DNA of 6,509 nucleotides from Parachlamydia sp. (GTDB lineage Bacteria > Chlamydiota > Chlamydiia > Chlamydiales > Parachlamydiaceae): assembly GCA_021298935.1 (NCBI GenBank), contig JAJTHR010000009.1, positions 1 to 6,509 on the forward strand, read 5' to 3'. The notes under the pieces are model-generated. The model was given only the letters and a program-made list of their open reading frames with translations. It was not told the origin of the DNA and did not search any database. The number at the start of each line of letters is the position of its first letter. Within the stretch, counting starts at the first letter, position 1. Positions 4,932 through 6,509 of the stretch are shown piece by piece. Position numbers and translations under genes: made by a program.

Positions 4932-4935
4932 AACC

Positions 4936-6144
4936 ATGAGCAAAACCAGAGTCGAACAAGCATTAGAAGCATTAGCTGCCGGCCAATTTGTAATCGTCGT
5001 CGATGATGAAAGCCGTGAAAATGAAGGCGATCTGATACTTGCCGCAGAAAAATCAACCCCTCAGGCACTGGCGTTCATGATTCGGCACACGACAGGCATT
5101 ATTTGCCTATCACTGCCTGAAGAGCGCCTGGATGAGCTTAAACTTCCGCAAATGGTTTCCGAGAACACAGACCCCAAGCAAACAGCCTTTACGATCTCGG
5201 TCGATGCAAATAAAGGGGTGACAACCGGTGTTTCAGCCTCCGACCGGTCTGAAACAATTTTGGCATTAATTGATCCAGCAACTTCCCCAGGCGACCTTAG
5301 GCGTCCCGGACACATTTTTCCTTTGCGCTATAAAGAAGGCGGCGTCCTAAAAAGAGCCGGCCATACTGAAGCGGCTGTTGATCTGGCCAATCTTGCCGGT
5401 TGCAAGCCTGCGGGTGTGATTGCCGAATTGATCAATGATGATGGGACAATGATGCGCTTGCCTGAATTGGAGAATTTCTCAAAAACTTATCACATTCCCC
5501 TTCTGACAGTAGCTGAAATTGTCCGTTATCGCCGTCAAAGGGAGAAACTGATCACTTTTATTTCGGAAGCTAGAATGCCCACTGATTTTGGTGATTTTAC
5601 CGCTTTTGTTTACGAATCCAAAACAGACGGCATTCAGCATCTTGCTTTGGTGAAGGGAGAAATCCGGCAGCAACCCAACGTACTTGTACGGGTACATTCT
5701 GAATGCCTGACAGGCGACATTTTTGGCTCAAAGCGGTGCGACTGCGGCTTGCAGCTCCGTTTAAGCATGCAAAAAATTGAGCAGGAGGGGCAAGGAGTCA
5801 TCCTTTACTTAAGAGGGCATGAAGGACGAGGGATTGGACTTGGACATAAGCTACGCGCCTACAATCTTCAAGATGAGGGTTTGGACACTGTCGATGCCAA
5901 CTTGAAGCTTGGGTTGCCTGTCGACTCTAGGGAATATGGCATCGGGGCGCAAATTCTATCGGATTTAGGTTTGACTACCATCCGATTAATGACAAATAAT
6001 CCCGCAAAATACACGGGGCTTTCAGGCTATGATATCAATATTGTTGAAAGAGTTTCCCTGACCGGTCCTCCTACGCAACATAATGAAAAATATTTGAAGG
6101 CCAAGCAAGAGAAATTGGGCCATCTATTCGAATTAAAACTTTGA
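4936..6144 (+). CDS. ribBA: Bifunctional DHBP synthase / GTP cyclohydrolase II
   Basis: This is a 402-residue fusion supplying both riboflavin precursors. The N-terminal domain (about 1-205) converts ribulose 5-phosphate to 3,4-dihydroxy-2-butanone 4-phosphate; it shows [10 protein letters not shown] (23-32), [12 protein letters not shown] (97-108), RPGHIFPL (123-130), RAGHTEA (140-146) and Glu164. The C-terminal domain (about 206-402) opens GTP to the diaminopyrimidine; it has the zinc cysteines 257, 268 and 270 in [35 protein letters not shown] (293-312) and [10 protein letters not shown] (330-339). Both sets of catalytic residues look complete. The [20 protein letters not shown] version resembles plant, actinobacterial and chlamydial enzymes rather than the RQEGRGIGL form of enterobacterial RibA. 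The ATG at 4936 follows ribE by four bases without a strong ribosome binding site, suggesting translational coupling. Confidence 0.96.
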   Translation: MSKTRVEQALEALAAGQFVIVVDDESRENEGDLILAAEKSTPQALAFMIRHTTGIICLSLPEERLDELKLPQMVSENTDPKQTAFTISVDANKGVTTGVSASDRSETILALIDPATSPGDLRRPGHIFPLRYKEGGVLKRAGHTEAAVDLANLAGCKPAGVIAELINDDGTMMRLPELENFSKTYHIPLLTVAEIVRYRRQREKLITFISEARMPTDFGDFTAFVYESKTDGIQHLALVKGEIRQQPNVLVRVHSECLTGDIFGSKRCDCGLQLRLSMQKIEQEGQGVILYLRGHEGRGIGLGHKLRAYNLQDEGLDTVDANLKLGLPVDSREYGIGAQILSDLGLTTIRLMTNNPAKYTGLSGYDINIVERVSLTGPPTQHNEKYLKAKQEKLGHLFELKL

Positions 6145-6152
6145 AGGGTATC

Positions 6153-6509
6153 ATGAAAGAAACAAAAGGTCTTTTACGCTATAGCCAAGGCAGCATTGCC
6201 ATCGTTGTGGCCAGATTCAATGAACTGATTACAAAAAGCTTGCTTGAAGGTGCTCTTGATTTCCTGGAAAGAAGCGGCATGCCCTCCGATCAAATTCACG
6301 TCGTATGGGTGCCAGGCGCTTTTGAAATTCCCCTCATTGCCAAGCAATTAGCCGCTTCCAAGCAATTTGATGCAATCATTTGTTTAGGGGCAATCATCCG
6401 CGGAGCGACCGCACATTTTGATTATGTCGCCGGCCAGGCAGCCGCGGGGGTCGCAAAAATTGCATTGGAATCTGATTTGCCGGTGATTTTTGGGGTGCTT
6501 ACAACCGAT
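6153..6509 (+). CDS. ribH: 6,7-dimethyl-8-ribityllumazine synthase, N-terminal part
   Basis: The first 119 residues are present; the gene runs off the window end (family length is about 155). The enzyme condenses the ribitylaminopyrimidine with dihydroxybutanone phosphate to make the lumazine used by RibE, usually as a pentameric or icosahedral shell. Visible hallmarks are ARFNE near residue 20, [22 protein letters not shown] containing the active-site His, and FGVLTTD at the end of the window. It starts eight bases after ribBA with GAAGGG a few bases upstream, which overlaps the ribBA stop region. It is the third gene of the riboflavin operon. Confidence 0.95.
   Translation, partial: MKETKGLLRYSQGSIAIVVARFNELITKSLLEGALDFLERSGMPSDQIHVVWVPGAFEIPLIAKQLAASKQFDAIICLGAIIRGATAHFDYVAGQAAAGVAKIALESDLPVIFGVLTTD

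Noticed and set aside
4912..4935. Longer RibBA reading starting inside ribE
   Set aside because: The extension would need a non-ATG start overlapping ribE; the ATG at 4936 gives the normal family N-terminus.
4724..5068. Minus-strand open frames inside ribE and ribBA
   Set aside because: They lie antisense to well-conserved riboflavin genes and have no recognisable protein features.

Overview
This 6.5 kb window is bacterial, AT-rich in its left two thirds and visibly less so in the riboflavin genes. My best guess at the host is an amoeba-associated (environmental, Parachlamydia-like) chlamydia. The reasons are the plant/chlamydia-type GTP cyclohydrolase II signature in RibBA, the AT-rich spacers, and a nucleotidyltransferase-like protein resembling ones I remember from giant viruses of amoebae. 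This assignment is inference from remembered families.

Left part (1-1463). A possible 3' end of an unidentified gene reaches about position 103. It is followed by a near-consensus promoter (127-156) that leads straight into a 14-bp hairpin with a U-tract (163-230), which reads as a self-contained RNA of about 65 nt. Next is a minus-strand gene (299-1036) for a nucleotidyltransferase-fold protein. A broken gene remnant (1265-1381, minus) is a near-copy of the last 38 codons of the secreted-protein gene at 3022-3423.

Middle part (1464-3955). A plus-strand gene (1464-2813) encodes a 449-residue protein I did not recognise by name. It carries, in order, all the active-site motifs of the pentein (guanidine-modifying) superfamily: RD, EGGN, HxD and a C-terminal HC. 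These are interrupted by a charged, probably coiled-coil insert. It is bracketed by two direct copies of a 157-bp sequence (1227-1383 and 2984-3140). Convergent to it is a small exported protein gene (3022-3423), and behind that on the same strand a single-RRM RNA-binding protein gene (3602-3928). The terminator of the RRM gene abuts the promoter of the exported-protein gene.

Right part (3929-6509). A 403-bp spacer without a gene separates the divergent RRM gene from a riboflavin operon on the plus strand: ribE (riboflavin synthase), ribBA (DHBP synthase / GTP cyclohydrolase II) and ribH (lumazine synthase, cut by the window end). RibBA catalyses both entry reactions of the pathway, RibH makes 6,7-dimethyl-8-ribityllumazine, and RibE converts it to riboflavin. 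The deaminase/reductase step (RibD) is not encoded here, and I see no FMN riboswitch ahead of ribE.
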